In this document: one piece after another, positions 29,573 through 40,865 of the stretch
How positions within the stretch are numbered: the first letter of the stretch is position 1
Layout: every line of letters begins with the position of its first letter
From: Cenococcum geophilum 1.58
Taxonomy: Eukaryota > Ascomycota > Dothideomycetes > Gloniales > Gloniaceae
DNA: 64,000 nt
Assembly: GCA_001692895.1 (NCBI GenBank)
Contig: KV748184.1
Span: 558,001 to 622,000 of the forward strand
Direction of reading: 5' to 3'
Program-made: the position numbers and the translations under genes
The notes under the pieces: model-generated
What the model was told of the DNA's origin: nothing
What the model saw: the letters and a program-made list of their open reading frames with translations, nothing else
Database searches by the model: none

Positions 29573-31552
29573 ATGGAGTTCCAAACCGTGGCTGCATCCT
29601 ACTCGCCTCTTGAGCGCCTTCCTCTACTTGCGCTCGAGCTGATCTGCGAGTACCTCTCACACAGCGGCTCCAGGCGTCGCAGCCTCTTTGCATTCTCACA
29701 AGTAAGCAAGCGCTGTTGTGCAGCAGCAAATAGAGAGCGCTTTGAACGGATCCTACTCGATACAGGAGATCAGCAGCAGATCGAACAGGCCCTCGCACGG
29801 TGGAGCTATATTCTCACCGTCGACGATCGGACGAGATATGTCCGCCGAGTAAAGATTATCGGAAGCATGATGATCGGTGCCGATGAACCGGAGCTTGGGT
29901 GGTCTGAGTACCATATAGGCTTTCGGAGAGGAGAACTCGAGGAGCAGGCCGATGAGAACGGTGAGGACATTCTTCTTGAAGAGGATGCTTTCTCCAGGCC
30001 AAAACATTTCGGAAGTTTTTGCGGGTCTGAGCCTAAATGCACAGAACAAAACAAAGCGAGATGCAACGAAGCATGGGGTCCAGTCGCGGGGTTCATCCCA
30101 ACATTTCCAGGGCTCAAGGAACTCATCTGGGCATCCACCGATCAGATCCCGCGCTGCATTTTGGACACCCTGCACGGCAGTCTACCCAAAACCCGTCTTC
30201 ATATGCACACCTTCAGTCTGCGCAGCCTATATCAAAAACTTGATCAGCTCCACGATATTGATCCCGACGAATATGCACTGGCCTCATCTCCAAATTTATC
30301 CAGCATATGTGCACCATCCACAACGTTTGACACCGATGGGAATCTAGACTATAACGAAGAAGCGGTGCAGCACATGACCGCGGGGATAGCACCAAATTTG
30401 CGATCCGTGACTATGTATATTCAGTCTGCAGGCAACTCCCCATATCTGCTAGCAGCCATCAAATCGGGACGACCGCCCTGGCGAGGATTCTTTGCGGGTA
30501 AAGAAGGTGTTACGCAGAAGTCACAGAGCAGCCTCGAAAGGCTTGCCTTTTACGGTACTTATCATGAACGACTTTCGACGTGGGCAGCCTACACCGACTT
30601 TTCGAAGTTGCGCTTTCTTGACCTACAGACCATTGTCCATGCTAAATATCTACAAGAACTCACCGAGATGGCGGAGCAAAGCATCTTTGCAAACCTTCAG
30701 ACCCTATCTATTCGCTTGGGGTATGACAACGAGGAAATAGAGGAAAACGAACCTCTAACACGCTGGTCTACAAGGTTTTTCTCCGCTCTGCCTCATCTTA
30801 ATGGACTTCACGTGCAGAACCCCATGATCAGGGCGACCACAACTGCTGTTCTGACACGACACGGTGCATCATTGAAGAAACTGCACTTGGGTAACATTGC
30901 CTCGCTTGAAGAGGTCCAAGAAGTTCACAACACCTGTCCAAATCTTCAAAATCTGCACGTAGGGGTGCGGCGATCAGCAGGGGACGAACGAGAGGTTTCC
31001 ACATATAAAGCCTTGGGCTCCCTTCCGTGGCTGCAAACCCTCTCGCTCGATCTCCATTATACGTTCGACTTGACCGAAGAAGAGGAATCAGACAAAGGGA
31101 AGGTAGCCCAACAGATGCGCTCCGAGCTCACCAACGCAGCCATAGACGCCGAACTGGCGCAAGCCATCTTCCGCGTCATCTTCGCAGCCAACCGCGCGAC
31201 GCGACAAGGTATAGTGCCTTCCTTCCAACACTTGACGGTGGAGGGTGCGGGCCACCACTATTGGGAAGTTGCCTTCTCAACGCTTACCGACTGGCTGGCA
31301 CATAGCTGGTCATGCGAGCGCGAACGGGCAGATTCAGAGAGCGAAGATGTTCTTGTCCGAGAGCTTGGGGTGGAAAAGCGCAGGAGAAAAGACCTCAAGG
31401 CGAGTCTTGGTCGGTACATGGGGGATAACTTCAAGTGGTGTCGCGACGGGGAGCTGGTCAGACCAGCGTGGGAAGCGGTTTGGCCGGAGTCGGAGGGGAA
31501 GAGTGACTGGATTCAGACTTGGCACAGCGTGCCTCTGTTCCATGAGCCCTAA
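29573..31552 (+). CDS. F-box protein with leucine-rich-like body
   Basis: 659-aa uninterrupted protein. An F-box lies at residues 15-55 (ERLPLLALELICEYLSH ... SLFAFSQVSKRCCAAA), the segment that binds Skp1 in SCF ubiquitin ligases. The remainder has irregular leucine-rich spacing (LRFLDLQTIVHA, LQTLSIRLGY, LNGLHVQNP, LKKLHLGNI, LQNLHVGVR, LQTLSLDLHY), typical of fungal F-box proteins whose substrate is unknown. The open frame extends upstream to 29432 without an ATG. The ATG at 29573 opens just before the F-box and is preferred. Its promoter abuts an inverted-repeat element. Codon use looks normal, in contrast to the RIP-like flank. Confidence 0.85.
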   Translation: MEFQTVAASYSPLERLPLLALELICEYLSHSGSRRRSLFAFSQVSKRCCAAANRERFERILLDTGDQQQIEQALARWSYILTVDDRTRYVRRVKIIGSMMIGADEPELGWSEYHIGFRRGELEEQADENGEDILLEEDAFSRPKHFGSFCGSEPKCTEQNKARCNEAWGPVAGFIPTFPGLKELIWASTDQIPRCILDTLHGSLPKTRLHMHTFSLRSLYQKLDQLHDIDPDEYALASSPNLSSICAPSTTFDTDGNLDYNEEAVQHMTAGIAPNLRSVTMYIQSAGNSPYLLAAIKSGRPPWRGFFAGKEGVTQKSQSSLERLAFYGTYHERLSTWAAYTDFSKLRFLDLQTIVHAKYLQELTEMAEQSIFANLQTLSIRLGYDNEEIEENEPLTRWSTRFFSALPHLNGLHVQNPMIRATTTAVLTRHGASLKKLHLGNIASLEEVQEVHNTCPNLQNLHVGVRRSAGDEREVSTYKALGSLPWLQTLSLDLHYTFDLTEEEESDKGKVAQQMRSELTNAAIDAELAQAIFRVIFAANRATRQGIVPSFQHLTVEGAGHHYWEVAFSTLTDWLAHSWSCERERADSESEDVLVRELGVEKRRRKDLKASLGRYMGDNFKWCRDGELVRPAWEAVWPESEGKSDWIQTWHSVPLFHEP

Positions 31553-32178
31553 AGAGTCCCTACCGCCGTTTTCACTCATCCTTCCACTCAGAATCAAACG
31601 TCGTCCCATTCCGACCTCTGTCTCCGGTACATCCGACTTAATCTTATCAAGAAACTTCTCCACCGACTCAGCACGAGGTGACTATGGACGACAATCGGCC
31701 CAGATGATGGGTGCGGGAATCTGTTGTTATTTTTTCCTCCTTTGCTTTTTATTTTTCCTCTTCTCTGGATTCAGGGTAGGGAGTGTTGTCGGGGTCTTGC
31801 TTTCATATAGGCGTGTCTTACTCGAGATGTCTTCTGTGAACCGTCTAAATACTCTCAGTACAGCTATCTCCTTTTGTCAAAATCGCGTTGGCAATAGTTT
31901 CTTTTAGCGATGCCTGTAGTTGATTGGACAGAAGCGTTGGACCATAGCTACTGTGTAAAGTATTGGCGTTGACATTGCGTTACCATAGTTGGTTGTAGGT
32001 AGACGCTATATCATCGAGTTTTGATAGGTGGCGACCGGAACTGATCGTGAAAAGAAAAAACGGTATCTACCTAGGTAGGTAGAAGACGACGCGTATCGCC
32101 AAGATACTTCACGTGCTGCCGCCTATTTTACCCATCTACCTAGGTAGGTACTTGGTTCATAAGGGCTTGCTCCGCCCT
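31553..32178. other. Intergenic region with a twice-repeated palindromic motif
   Basis: No gene recognised. The 16-bp sequence tctacctaggtaggta occurs at 32066-32081 and again at 32135-32150, and a related taggtaggtacc lies near 36632. Confidence 0.4.
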
Positions 32179-32568
32179 TCACTTCCATCTCTGGCTAAGA
32201 TCGATTTTATGGCGAATCACGTGCGACGGGTCATCGAAGGATCTGATCGACGTAGTCATACAGTTAGTCAGGGCGGTGGAGGGAGAAACAGGGCGACCCC
32301 GAGTTCGTTCCGCCCCGGATTCAATCTGAACGCGGTGGCGAGACATAAGACGAGAAAGCCGCTTCACTCGATCATACAGAATTGTTGCCGCTACTTTCAA
32401 CCGCAGATTTTCCCCCTCCTCGCAATCTCGGAGGATTTCGATGACAATTGGTTTATCTGGGACGGCGAGTCGTATTGCCAGGTCTGTCACTCGCCCGTAA
32501 TTTGGAAAGCTAGGGTACATTTCGTGCTTGAACTTCGAGAGCTCACAGAGATTGCTGGACTTCAGCAT
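32179..32568 (-). CDS. Hypothetical 129-aa protein
   Basis: An open frame with helix-like segments (VTDLAIRLAVPDKPIVIEIL, RLKVAATILYDRVKRLSRL). No family is recognised, and the opposite strand also has a long frame over the same bases, so the coding strand is uncertain. Not RIP-like in composition. Treat as tentative. Confidence 0.3.
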   Translation of the reverse strand: MLKSSNLCELSKFKHEMYPSFPNYGRVTDLAIRLAVPDKPIVIEILRDCEEGENLRLKVAATILYDRVKRLSRLMSRHRVQIESGAERTRGRPVSPSTALTNCMTTSIRSFDDPSHVIRHKIDLSQRWK

Positions 32569-32696
32569 CTATATCCGCTGAATGTACAAGATTGTGGAAT
32601 CTGTTTCCTGTTTCCTGTATCCTGCAATCATGAACCCCAACACTGAACTTACTGGAGACAGGGCACAGGAAACGGATATTGCTCCGAAAGGGCGCA

Positions 32697-32704
32697 TATA
32701 AATA
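32697..32704 (+). promoter_or_regulatory. TATA box upstream of the secreted repeat protein
   Basis: The sequence tataaata (in gcgcatataaatatc) lies 94-101 bp before the ATG at 32798, a normal position for a fungal TATA element. Confidence 0.5.
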
Positions 32705-32797
32705 TCTCCGTGCTGGTCAGGCATTCGATCAATCAGATCACCCGCATCGGTTCTTACCCTTGCCTTACTAATCTGCTAGCGACCACGACAACGCATC

Positions 32798-33720
32798 ATG
32801 AAGCTCTATCTCCTCATGTTCGGACTGGGCCTTTCCCAGATCATTCCTTTCGATCAGACTCTGCCGATACTTACTGGACCTGTGGTTCAAGTCAAAACCG
32901 GATGGGAGCTGAGATATCGGTAAGGGCTGCCCTACTGTAATTGTTCCCTATCTAATCAGGCCAGGCTTTCCAATTTCAAAAACGCAAGCTGTGTAGCCAC
33001 GCTTAGCTTCTATGACCCGAAGTTTCTGCCAATTTCGGCGGTAGCAAAACCCAAGAACTGTGCTGGAGATTCGTCAGCAAAAATCTCTATCCCACTCAGT
33101 GTCCCTAACGGCACCGCGGCCGTGCAATGGTAAGATCGCCACGGCTTGAACTGCGCACAAATTGATATGTCATTAGGCAGTGCTCTGGAGCTCAGGGCAT
33201 TTCCGTGGATCTGATGGTAATCTCTGGCGGAATGGGTGACTACGAGGCCTTCTTGAATGACAGCGAACAAGCCACTATCATTGTGGAATGTCGAAACGGA
33301 ACTGGCTCTGCCGCCGCGACCTGCCGTTCCCTCAATCCACGCGACGTACCTGAATCCCGACGTGATGAAGGTATCCGTCCTGCCGACAATGGAATTGGGA
33401 TCCGTCCAAACTACCAACGTGAAGTCCATTCTGCCGATAACGGGATTAGAATCCGTCCAAACTACCGACATGAGATCCATTCCGCCGATAATGGAATTGG
33501 GATCCGTCCAAACTACCAACGTGAAGTCCATTCTGCCGATAACGGGATTAGAATCCGTCCAAACTACCGACATGAGATCCATTCCGCCGATAATGGAATT
33601 GGGATCCGTCCAAACGAGCAACCTTCGAGGAACGTGGGCGGGGGTGTTACCTACCGACGTGAATTCAATCCTGCCGATAATGGATATGAAACTCGGCTAT
33701 CTGGTAGGTCGCGTTGGTGA
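32798..33720 (+). CDS. Probable secreted protein with internal 51-bp repeat array
   Basis: Three exons can be placed: 32798 to about 32920, a second exon from gctttccaattt to gtgcaatg (about 32966-33131), and a third from gcagtgctc (about 33179) to TAG 33720. The start MKLYLLMFGLGLSQIIPF is signal-peptide-like. The mature N-terminal part contains NASCVATLSFYDPKFLPISA, NGTAAVQWQCSGAQGISVDL and IIVECRNGTGS, a Cys-containing beta-like domain I cannot name. It then enters four and a half 17-residue repeats (DNGIGIRPNYQREVHSA alternating with DNGIRIRPNYRHEIHSA). Because the repeat is open in other frames too, the frame used in the C-terminal half is uncertain. Adenine and GT-AG splice sites look good. 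Confidence 0.6.
33385..33614 (+). repeat. 51-bp tandem array with alternating A and B units
   Basis: Units at 33385-33435, 33436-33486, 33487-33537 and 33538-33588, then a half unit to 33614. Units 2 and 4 are identical and units 1 and 3 differ by one base, so the true higher-order period is 102 bp. A degenerate extra unit lies near 33650-33700. 51 is a multiple of three, so the array preserves frame. Confidence 0.9.
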
Positions 33721-33871
33721 TGAGTCCATAGTTCAGGTTGGGTTCATCTGCAGCCTTTCATTCCTGGAGAAAATGTTTGCGTGGAGCCGGGCCAAGCCGC
33801 GGCGTGCGTTCTGAGTTCGGGCAGGCGACGTGAACGGGACGACATTACTTGTCGCGACGTACTCGCGGGCG

Positions 33872-34687
33872 TTATGCTCCTGTCCTGTGGTCTAAGAGCA
33901 GCCCGTGGCGGACCATGCTCCCTTCTTCGGAATCGGCAATTGTTGGGTTCACGTTGCCGAGAAGTCGCCGTTGGAGCTCCGCCGAAAACGCTATAAGCCG
34001 GACTGATTTCTTCCTCATGGTTCTCCCCAGCTCCACCATCAGTGGCGTTTGGNTTCTCATGCCTGTCCGAATCCAAGAAACGATCGACGCTCTCGGAAAT
34101 CGCAGCAGCTCCTCGCCTGTCCTACGACGGTGTGTACCATCACCGCCATTCTCCACATCGATGGATTCGTTTAGAGACATGGCTGGGCTTCCAGCATCAT
34201 CGCCATCGCTGCTACTGTCAAGAGGACCAAGAGTAGGCTCATTGCTGACCCCAGGATGGGAATCCGGGGCGTTAGAGGCCGACAGAGGCGTTGACTTGGC
34301 TGTGGATACGAGATCGAGCATGAGGCTCTCTGGTCGTTGCTCAGCCGAACCTCGCCGCTTCGCCGGACGAGGGTCTTCCAGCTCGGATTGTGGTGTGATA
34401 TCTAGTCCTCCCGCCGGGGAGATGATCATAACGGCGGATGGGGCGCGCGTCCGTTTGCGTATTGATAACGGTCCGTTGGTGGCGCCGGCCTCGCCAGACA
34501 ACGGTTCGTCCTCTGCCGGTGATATCTCTGTGTAAGACGTCGGAACAAGCTCCTTAGCTAGTGCTACGGCACTGCTCACCATGATGAACACCTTCCATGT
34601 CCTCCGGGGGAAGGGCGTGCATGTCAGCCGCATCGTCATCGCCATGCTGTTTGGTATGATTTCCTTAGTTGCCAGCAACCGCGTCAC
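33872..34687 (-). CDS. Hypothetical disordered protein
   Basis: 271-codon open frame. Much of it is low-complexity and polar, with basic patches such as IRKRTRAP and RPAKRRGS and acidic Ser-rich runs (DSSSDGDDAGS), a composition typical of disordered nuclear proteins in fungi. No domain is recognised. One ambiguous base lies at 34053. The plus strand also has a 228-codon frame here. I prefer the minus strand for its composition. It is convergent with the secreted repeat protein. Confidence 0.4.
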   Translation of the reverse strand: MTRLLATKEIIPNSMAMTMRLTCTPFPRRTWKVFIMVSSAVALAKELVPTSYTEISPAEDEPLSGEAGATNGPLSIRKRTRAPSAVMIISPAGGLDITPQSELEDPRPAKRRGSAEQRPESLMLDLVSTAKSTPLSASNAPDSHPGVSNEPTLGPLDSSSDGDDAGSPAMSLNESIDVENGGDGTHRRRTGEELLRFPRASIVSWIRTGMRXQTPLMVELGRTMRKKSVRLIAFSAELQRRLLGNVNPTIADSEEGSMVRHGLLLDHRTGA

Positions 34688-35361
34688 TAAAGTCCTAGTA
34701 GATAGACCATAGAAAGCAAAAGGATAGAAATAAACTATAAATAGGACAGGGACAGGCGTTAGGATTACTTATGATTTTATTTCGATTTTTCTACTATTTT
34801 CCTACCGTTTTCTCACTACCTAATAGTTGCTAGCAACCTAGTATTTACTAGGAAGCTGTAAATCCCTAGTCTAGGGATTTATAAACTACTAGGACATAGC
34901 TACTAGTACATGTTAAGCTGCCTAGAAAGGATTCGTGTATATAGAACTATAGCGCCATAGCCTAGAGGCTGCATGCGCAGTATTGTACGTAGTATAATAC
35001 AATGGATAAAAAAAAAAATTTAAAAAAAAAAGCAACTGTGTCGTAAGAGTCCTCTCGATGACCTGACGCTCTATTGCTAGGCTTGGCTTGCATTCTACTA
35101 TGTTCTTTGCCGTGGCACCCTCTAAAAGGTAGGGGGATTCTATCGCTAGTTAGTAAGTCGCCACCACAATCCACTCGCATACCTACTTACACTGCGTCCA
35201 TTAACTAATCTGTGTATAGCCGAGTTTGTCCTCGCAACGCTAGTAGCGTGGTCCGTTCTGTCAAGCGATTCCCGGCCAGACTGGTAATGCTCTCGTTTGT
35301 CAGGTGAGGGACCGACCTCAAGGTCATCGACCACGTCCACATCCGTATGTCAGCCCGGGTC
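34688..35361. other. TA-rich remnant and intergenic sequence
   Basis: 34690-35000 has RIP-like TA-rich texture and small inverted repeats (aaatccctag/ctagggattt near 34860-34882), probably a repeat remnant. The rest shows no gene. Confidence 0.4.
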
Positions 35362-35991
35362 CTATTGGAATCTAACTTTCAACAGGCGGATACTGCCTTG
35401 ATCTAGCGAGTTGAAAGGGCCTGCAGCTCCAAATGGAGCAGGTACCTCCGGATCAAGAGAGCTTGTTGCATCGAAATCTGGCACCGGGAAAGCGTCGATA
35501 TCGAGCCACCCTCCACAATCTGTCAAGGAGCCGACTTTAGAAAGGTTGTGCTCTACCATCTTGGTTTTCATCTTGGGCTTGGCCCTGGATTTCGGTTCAG
35601 GTTTAGGCGCTGAAGGATCGTATTGAATTATTTTTACACGAAGAAGCGAAGACGTTGATGCAAGAGTGCTGAACGAGGTGGCCATTTCGGCGGAGCAATT
35701 TGCTGACCTCTCTAGTCGTGAGGGGATCGAGGGTTGTGATTCCTTCTCCGGGCTGAGTCTTGCTTTATATGATTTTGCCAACACTACCCACTGTAAGTGG
35801 AAACCATGACGAGCCCGCATAAATGCCGCATCCAGAGCACAAACAGACGTCGTGGGCAGTGCAACGCGCTGTCTGCAAGGGGAGGGAGATGCAATTCGAA
35901 GCCCGTCGACATTAGCGTTTCCAACATAGCCGCATATCACACTCGTAGGCGGTGTAGGTGCTAAACTGTAATAGAACTCTGCCTTGCCCAC
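35362..35991 (-). CDS. Hypothetical 209-aa protein
   Basis: An uninterrupted frame from ATG 35991. The middle contains a basic Lys/Pro stretch (KPEPKSRAKPKMKTKMVEH) and the C-terminus an acidic aromatic part (GGWLDIDAFPVPDFDATSS). No signal peptide, membrane helix or known domain was seen. The base composition is normal for the gene-rich parts. It could be a lineage-specific gene. Confidence 0.4.
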   Translation of the reverse strand: MGKAEFYYSLAPTPPTSVICGYVGNANVDGLRIASPSPCRQRVALPTTSVCALDAAFMRARHGFHLQWVVLAKSYKARLSPEKESQPSIPSRLERSANCSAEMATSFSTLASTSSLLRVKIIQYDPSAPKPEPKSRAKPKMKTKMVEHNLSKVGSLTDCGGWLDIDAFPVPDFDATSSLDPEVPAPFGAAGPFNSLDQGSIRLLKVRFQ

Positions 35992-37130
35992 CCAGCAATT
36001 GGTTGATAAATGGTCGTTCTAACCCGGTCGTGCGCATATTTTAGCTGTTCAAGGGTTAATATCACTTCGACCGAAGAATTAGCTGGCGATCGGCGGTTTC
36101 GATCACCGACCGCCCTCCTTGCCTAGGGCGACTCTATGCCAGGTAGTGCATGAATGACTAAAACTCGCCGGCGGCGCTCTGGGACGTAGGTGATTAGCCT
36201 GCGAGTGACACCAATCCCCTTACAGCATTCCCGACGCCATTTCCGCGCTGTTAGCCGCCGGTCCCCAGGTATCAAAACCCCGCCGGTTGCATTGCGATGT
36301 TACAGCAACGCCTGTATCTCATGGAAGACAGAGCATCTTGATGTAACGGTGATCCCGAATCGGACACTGAGGGGACCGAGTTCATGCGCTATGCGAGGTG
36401 AATAGCCACGTCACCGCTAGGGAACGGGGCCAGGAGCGGGCCATGGTAGCTGAGCGAGGGATTGGCCCACTGTATCGACCGAAGAAGCGGAGCACAGTCC
36501 AGGAGTATCAATTGCTAAGCCAATGGTGTGAGCGCCATGCATTCCTAGGGTAAGAGTGAGGCAGAGCAAGGTACATGCCACCGGCAAGTCCGGAGCAGGG
36601 GGGGACTGAGTTGCTGGTGTTGGCTGCACTAGGTAGGTACCTCGTCACTCAACCATACAACCACGGCTGCTACTGTCACAGGAGCAGCGAGCATCCCGCC
36701 AGAGGTTCTGCGGCTAGGAGCTTGCCAGAGTGGAAGGCGAAAGTGCGCGAGGGGATAGAAAGGGAGTAGGCTACGAAACGCGGATGTGTTCGCGAGTCGA
36801 AGATCAGCTTGAGTAGCAGCAGCAATCGTTGGCGGGTAGGGCAGTTAGACTGCGCATCCGGCGTAGAGGTGGAAATGACAGGAATGAGGCCGCGCAGGCC
36901 GTGCTGGATGAGAGTATCTGGCGCAGGCCAGGGGTTTACGGGCGGAGGGATGAGAGTAGAGAGAAAAGGTTGAGGAGAAGGGGAGAAAATGACGGCAGAG
37001 GGAGGGCATTTTATGGTGGTCGTTGAGGTCGATTGCCGGTTCGGGCGTAGCGCGCAAGGCTTAAGCGAGGCGGAACGGGGCGCGTCTGTCTGATTGTTAA
37101 AATTAGGCCACTGCTCGCCGACATCCCCTA
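35992..37130. other. GC-rich region without supported gene
   Basis: Several short frames (36190-36405, 36417-36629, 36829-37026) have no features I can defend. The region keeps normal composition up to about 37130 and then changes sharply to AT-rich repeat sequence. Confidence 0.4.
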
Positions 37131-37900
37131 AATGTTACCTCGGCAAGCTTAGACGCATAGAATTAATTAGCGGATATCGCTGACCTTTTTTGTCAAAAAG
37201 TTGATCCTATGGTCTAAGGGACTTTCGTAGGTTTTATTAAGCGATGCAACCTTGTTTGTATACAAAGCAGTCACCTTTTTTAATGAAATTGATCCACACC
37301 CCCACAATAGCTATTATCTTAAAAATACCATTAAATTGATCCGCAGAAGCAGCTCTATAATCGGTGGGTATATCTACTCTATGCGTCTTTATGATATATA
37401 GTAAAAAGCGCCGCCGAACGGACGATATGTTAATTAAATCGCCTACGGCCTACGGCTTACCCAAACAATAACCACCTAAGGACTTTAAGCTGCTCTGCAT
37501 GTCTATAATACAAATATAAAATGTAATAGTTTTATTGATTTTATTGATTTTATTTAGCTGTTAAGTTTTTTAATTTATAAAGCGCAAGAAGCTGATCTTA
37601 AAAGTCCTATAGCCGTTATTCCTAGTCCGTTCTAAAACTCCTCTAAGTCTAATTATCTAACACCCAATGCGACTGCAGCTATTTTGACACCTTATTTAAC
37701 TTTTCCCTCTCCACCTAATGGGTTTCGGCAGTAGTATATAATAAATTTACTTGGATATCTATAACTTGGTAATTAGCGCGTTATAGGGTTTTAGTAGGCG
37801 CTATATATCTCTTAGGCTATAATAGGTTCTCCAAAGTGGCTATTATAGATTTATATAAGTTTTATATATATTAGCTAGTGTTTAATAAAGTTATATACAT
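37131..37900. repeat. AT-rich repeat remains of unknown family
   Basis: RIP-like sequence with no readable protein. Related gatccacacccc and gatccgcagaag motifs near 37291 and 37338 may be traces of a DNA transposon or of the left end of element A. No matching LTR was found here. Confidence 0.35.
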
Positions 37901-40485
37901 TTCCGGAATTGCTAATAACGGTTTTTTAAATATAAAAATGATTATAAGACCTAAAAATACTTAAGTAACAAATATGATATATTCTAAAAGCCTAGGTTCT
38001 ATTATATAATTAATTAACCCTAAGAAAAAAATATAAAATACTAGTGTTAAGTTATTTCAATATCCGCAACCTCTATAATGCAAATATTTTCGGATTTGCT
38101 TATAAGTATTACGGAACACGCTTAGATGTAATTCTGGCAAGATATAAAAGGAGAGACCCTCTATATTACTATTAAGCTAGAAATGGTACTTTCTATAAAC
38201 GAGGTATGTTAGTTCTAAGTACTATATAATAGCGGCGCCGAAATTAATCTTATATAATATAATTTAACAAAAGAGTATAAGCTTATCCTGTTACTATAGT
38301 GGCGGAAACCTATTATAGGCTTCCTAGATAAACATTAAATTAAGCTATATAATGCCTATAAGCTTATAATATTAGTGGCCAATATATATAACTGTACTAA
38401 GATAGTTAATCTATAACCCTTTTAAGCGGCTAACTTTATAGACTATAACCTTATTTTTAGATACCCCTAGCGTATAAAAGTATATATTAAAATACGCTTT
38501 AAAATAGGAGCCTTTAAAGAGTAGAATAATAAAGAATTAGAAGAGTGTATATTACTAATAAGCTTAAAATATATCCTAAATAATATAGCTCTAGGCGAAA
38601 TAGAATACGCTTTATACCTAAAGGAGTATTAAATCTAATCTTTATTTTATAATAAGATAGGCAAAAAGCCTAGTATAGGCAATAACCCTTTTATAATAGA
38701 TATCCTATAGGGAACTACTAGATAGGTTATAGAGATACTATAAAAAGGCGGCAATCTTAAAGATTTTATAAAATACTTCTATTATTATAGGTTACTTTAG
38801 ATTAAGTAATACGTAGAGAGTATACTACGGTACCTTAAACGCTGCGTTAAAGAATTCCCTACCCTCTGCTGGCTACTATATGCAACTATTTAACGTATAG
38901 TAGTAACTATATATAAATAACTACTATAGCGCGCAACGCTGCCTATAAGCGTCTTAAGGGAGCTTTAGGACCTACTTAATAATAATATAGAGGATAAATA
39001 TAACCTTAATTTATTAAATATTCTATTAGGCCTAAAAAACTTATTAAAGGTATTTTTAGGTAGGCGAGCTAAAGTCCTTCTATAGAACTTAGAATATAAT
39101 TATATAATTAATCTAAAGAAAGGTAAATAACTGTTAAGCCTTTTTATCTATAACCTCTCTTATAAAGGGCTTAAAATTCTATAGGAGTACCTTAATAGTT
39201 TACTAGAAAAGGGATAGATCTAGCTTAATAAGTTGCTAGCGGGTATACTAATCCTATTCGTCCTAAAACCAAATAAAACCAAATGGCTATATATAGACCA
39301 TCGCGATCTTAATAAAATTATAGTTAAGAACCGTTACCTATTACCACTAGTTAGTAAAATACTAGATTAACTATTTAGGGCGAAGATCTTTATAAAACTA
39401 GATTATAAAATGCCTACTATAGGCTCTGTATTAAAGAAGGGGATAAGTAAAAGATCGCTTTTAAAACCTAATACGGCTACTTTAAGCATCTAATAATGCC
39501 TTTTGGGCTAGCTAATATGCCTATAATATTCTAATTATATATCTGCAGGGCTTTAAGGGGACTAGTTAACCGTATATATATTACCTATTTAAATAATATC
39601 CTAACCTACTTAAAAGATAAGAATTAGTATAAGTAATATATCCATAAAGTGCTAGAATATTTAAATAACTAGGGCCTCTATACTAAGGCATTAAAGTATA
39701 TATTTAATATTAAGCAAGTAAAGTTTCTAGATTATATTATAATGCCTTTAGGCGTAGTTATGGACCTAGTGTAAGTATAGATAATTTAAGAGTAGCCAGA
39801 GTTAGAGAGCTATTAGAATACTTAAGTGTTCCTAGGCTTTGCTAATTTTTATAGTCGTTTTATTTATAACTGTTTAAATATTACTTAGTATCTATCTAAC
39901 TATATTATAAAAGCTTTTTAAGACCTAGCCTAAGAAGCAAAAAAGCTTAAATATATAAAGAAAGAAAACTAAAAAGGGACTAACTAAATAGTATAAACTA
40001 TAAATATGGCCTAAAAAGGTTTAGGAAGCCTTTTAGAAACTATATATAAGGTTTATAAAAGCTCTATTACTATAGTATTTTAACCTAAATTAGCTGTTAA
40101 TAATTCTTAATAATATATTAAATTTTACCCTTATTAGTATTCTACTATAGCCTAATAGAGATCTAGACGCTACCTAACTTTACTAAAGACTAATAGCATT
40201 TTATAACAGAAAATTATAGTAGCCTAAAGTTAGGTATTATACCTACAATAAAGAACTACTAGCTATAGTTAACTACTTTAAGTAGTGGCAATATTACCTA
40301 AAGTATATAAGCTATACCACTTATATACTCTTATACTCTTATAATTTACGCTACTTTATAACTATAAAGGAGCTTATACCTTAATAAGCTAAATAGGCAG
40401 AGAAGTTTACGTAATTTAATTTTAAAATTAAATACAAACTAGGGGAAAATAACCCTATTAATAAACTATTATAATAGCTAGGTTA
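37901..40485 (+). mobile_element. Element A, left arm: chromodomain Gypsy fossil
   Basis: Plus-strand Ty3/Gypsy remains. In order: an aspartic-protease site near 38230, reverse transcriptase from about 39230 (TKWLYIDHRDLNKIIVKNRY type box) to 39790, and RNase H to about 40400. The arm ends at the duplicated site ggtta (40481-40485), where element B entered. The other arm resumes at 55609. It is broken many times by RIP-like decay and must be the oldest layer here. Confidence 0.75.
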
Positions 40486-40865
40486 TATTACGGAGTAAGT
40501 ATAAGCGACGATAATATATAGTAAGGTAGATATTATTAAGCTATATATATAAACTGTATAAGGAGGTTAAGACATTATATAAGGAGGTTAAGACGTTATA
40601 TAAGGAGAGAAAGTAGGAAAATGGGGAGAAAGAGTATATATTGTTAGCTTAGTTGCTTAGTTAATATATATATAGAGTAGAATAGGATTTAGGTAGTAGT
40701 CCTAGTAGAACTTAGTAGGATTTAGTAGAACTTAGTGGAATATAGCAGAATATAGCAGATTACCGTTAGATTGCCGCAAATTGCCGTCTTATAGTTAGCC
40801 TTTAATTACTAAGTTAGTAGAAATAAGTGGATGTATATAAGGTGTTACGGGGGTATCCCGTAATA
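40486..40865 (-). repeat. 3' LTR of element B
   Basis: 380 bp, from tattacggagtaagt to tatcccgtaata. It contains short internal repeats of the aacttagtaggattt type. It matches 55245-55603 along its length, with the main difference being the copy number of short internal repeats. Confidence 0.8.

Noticed and set aside
32113-32646. 178-codon plus-strand ORF
   Set aside because: No domain or good start. The opposite strand is at least as protein-like, so only one tentative call is kept.
33385-33614. Repeat array as a CRISPR-like structure
   Set aside because: The units are directly adjacent with no spacers, and the host is a fungus. It is a coding-type tandem repeat.
33010-33621. 203-codon minus-strand ORF over the repeat array
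   Set aside because: It is a by-product of a frame-preserving 51-bp repeat. The plus strand has a TATA box, signal peptide and introns.
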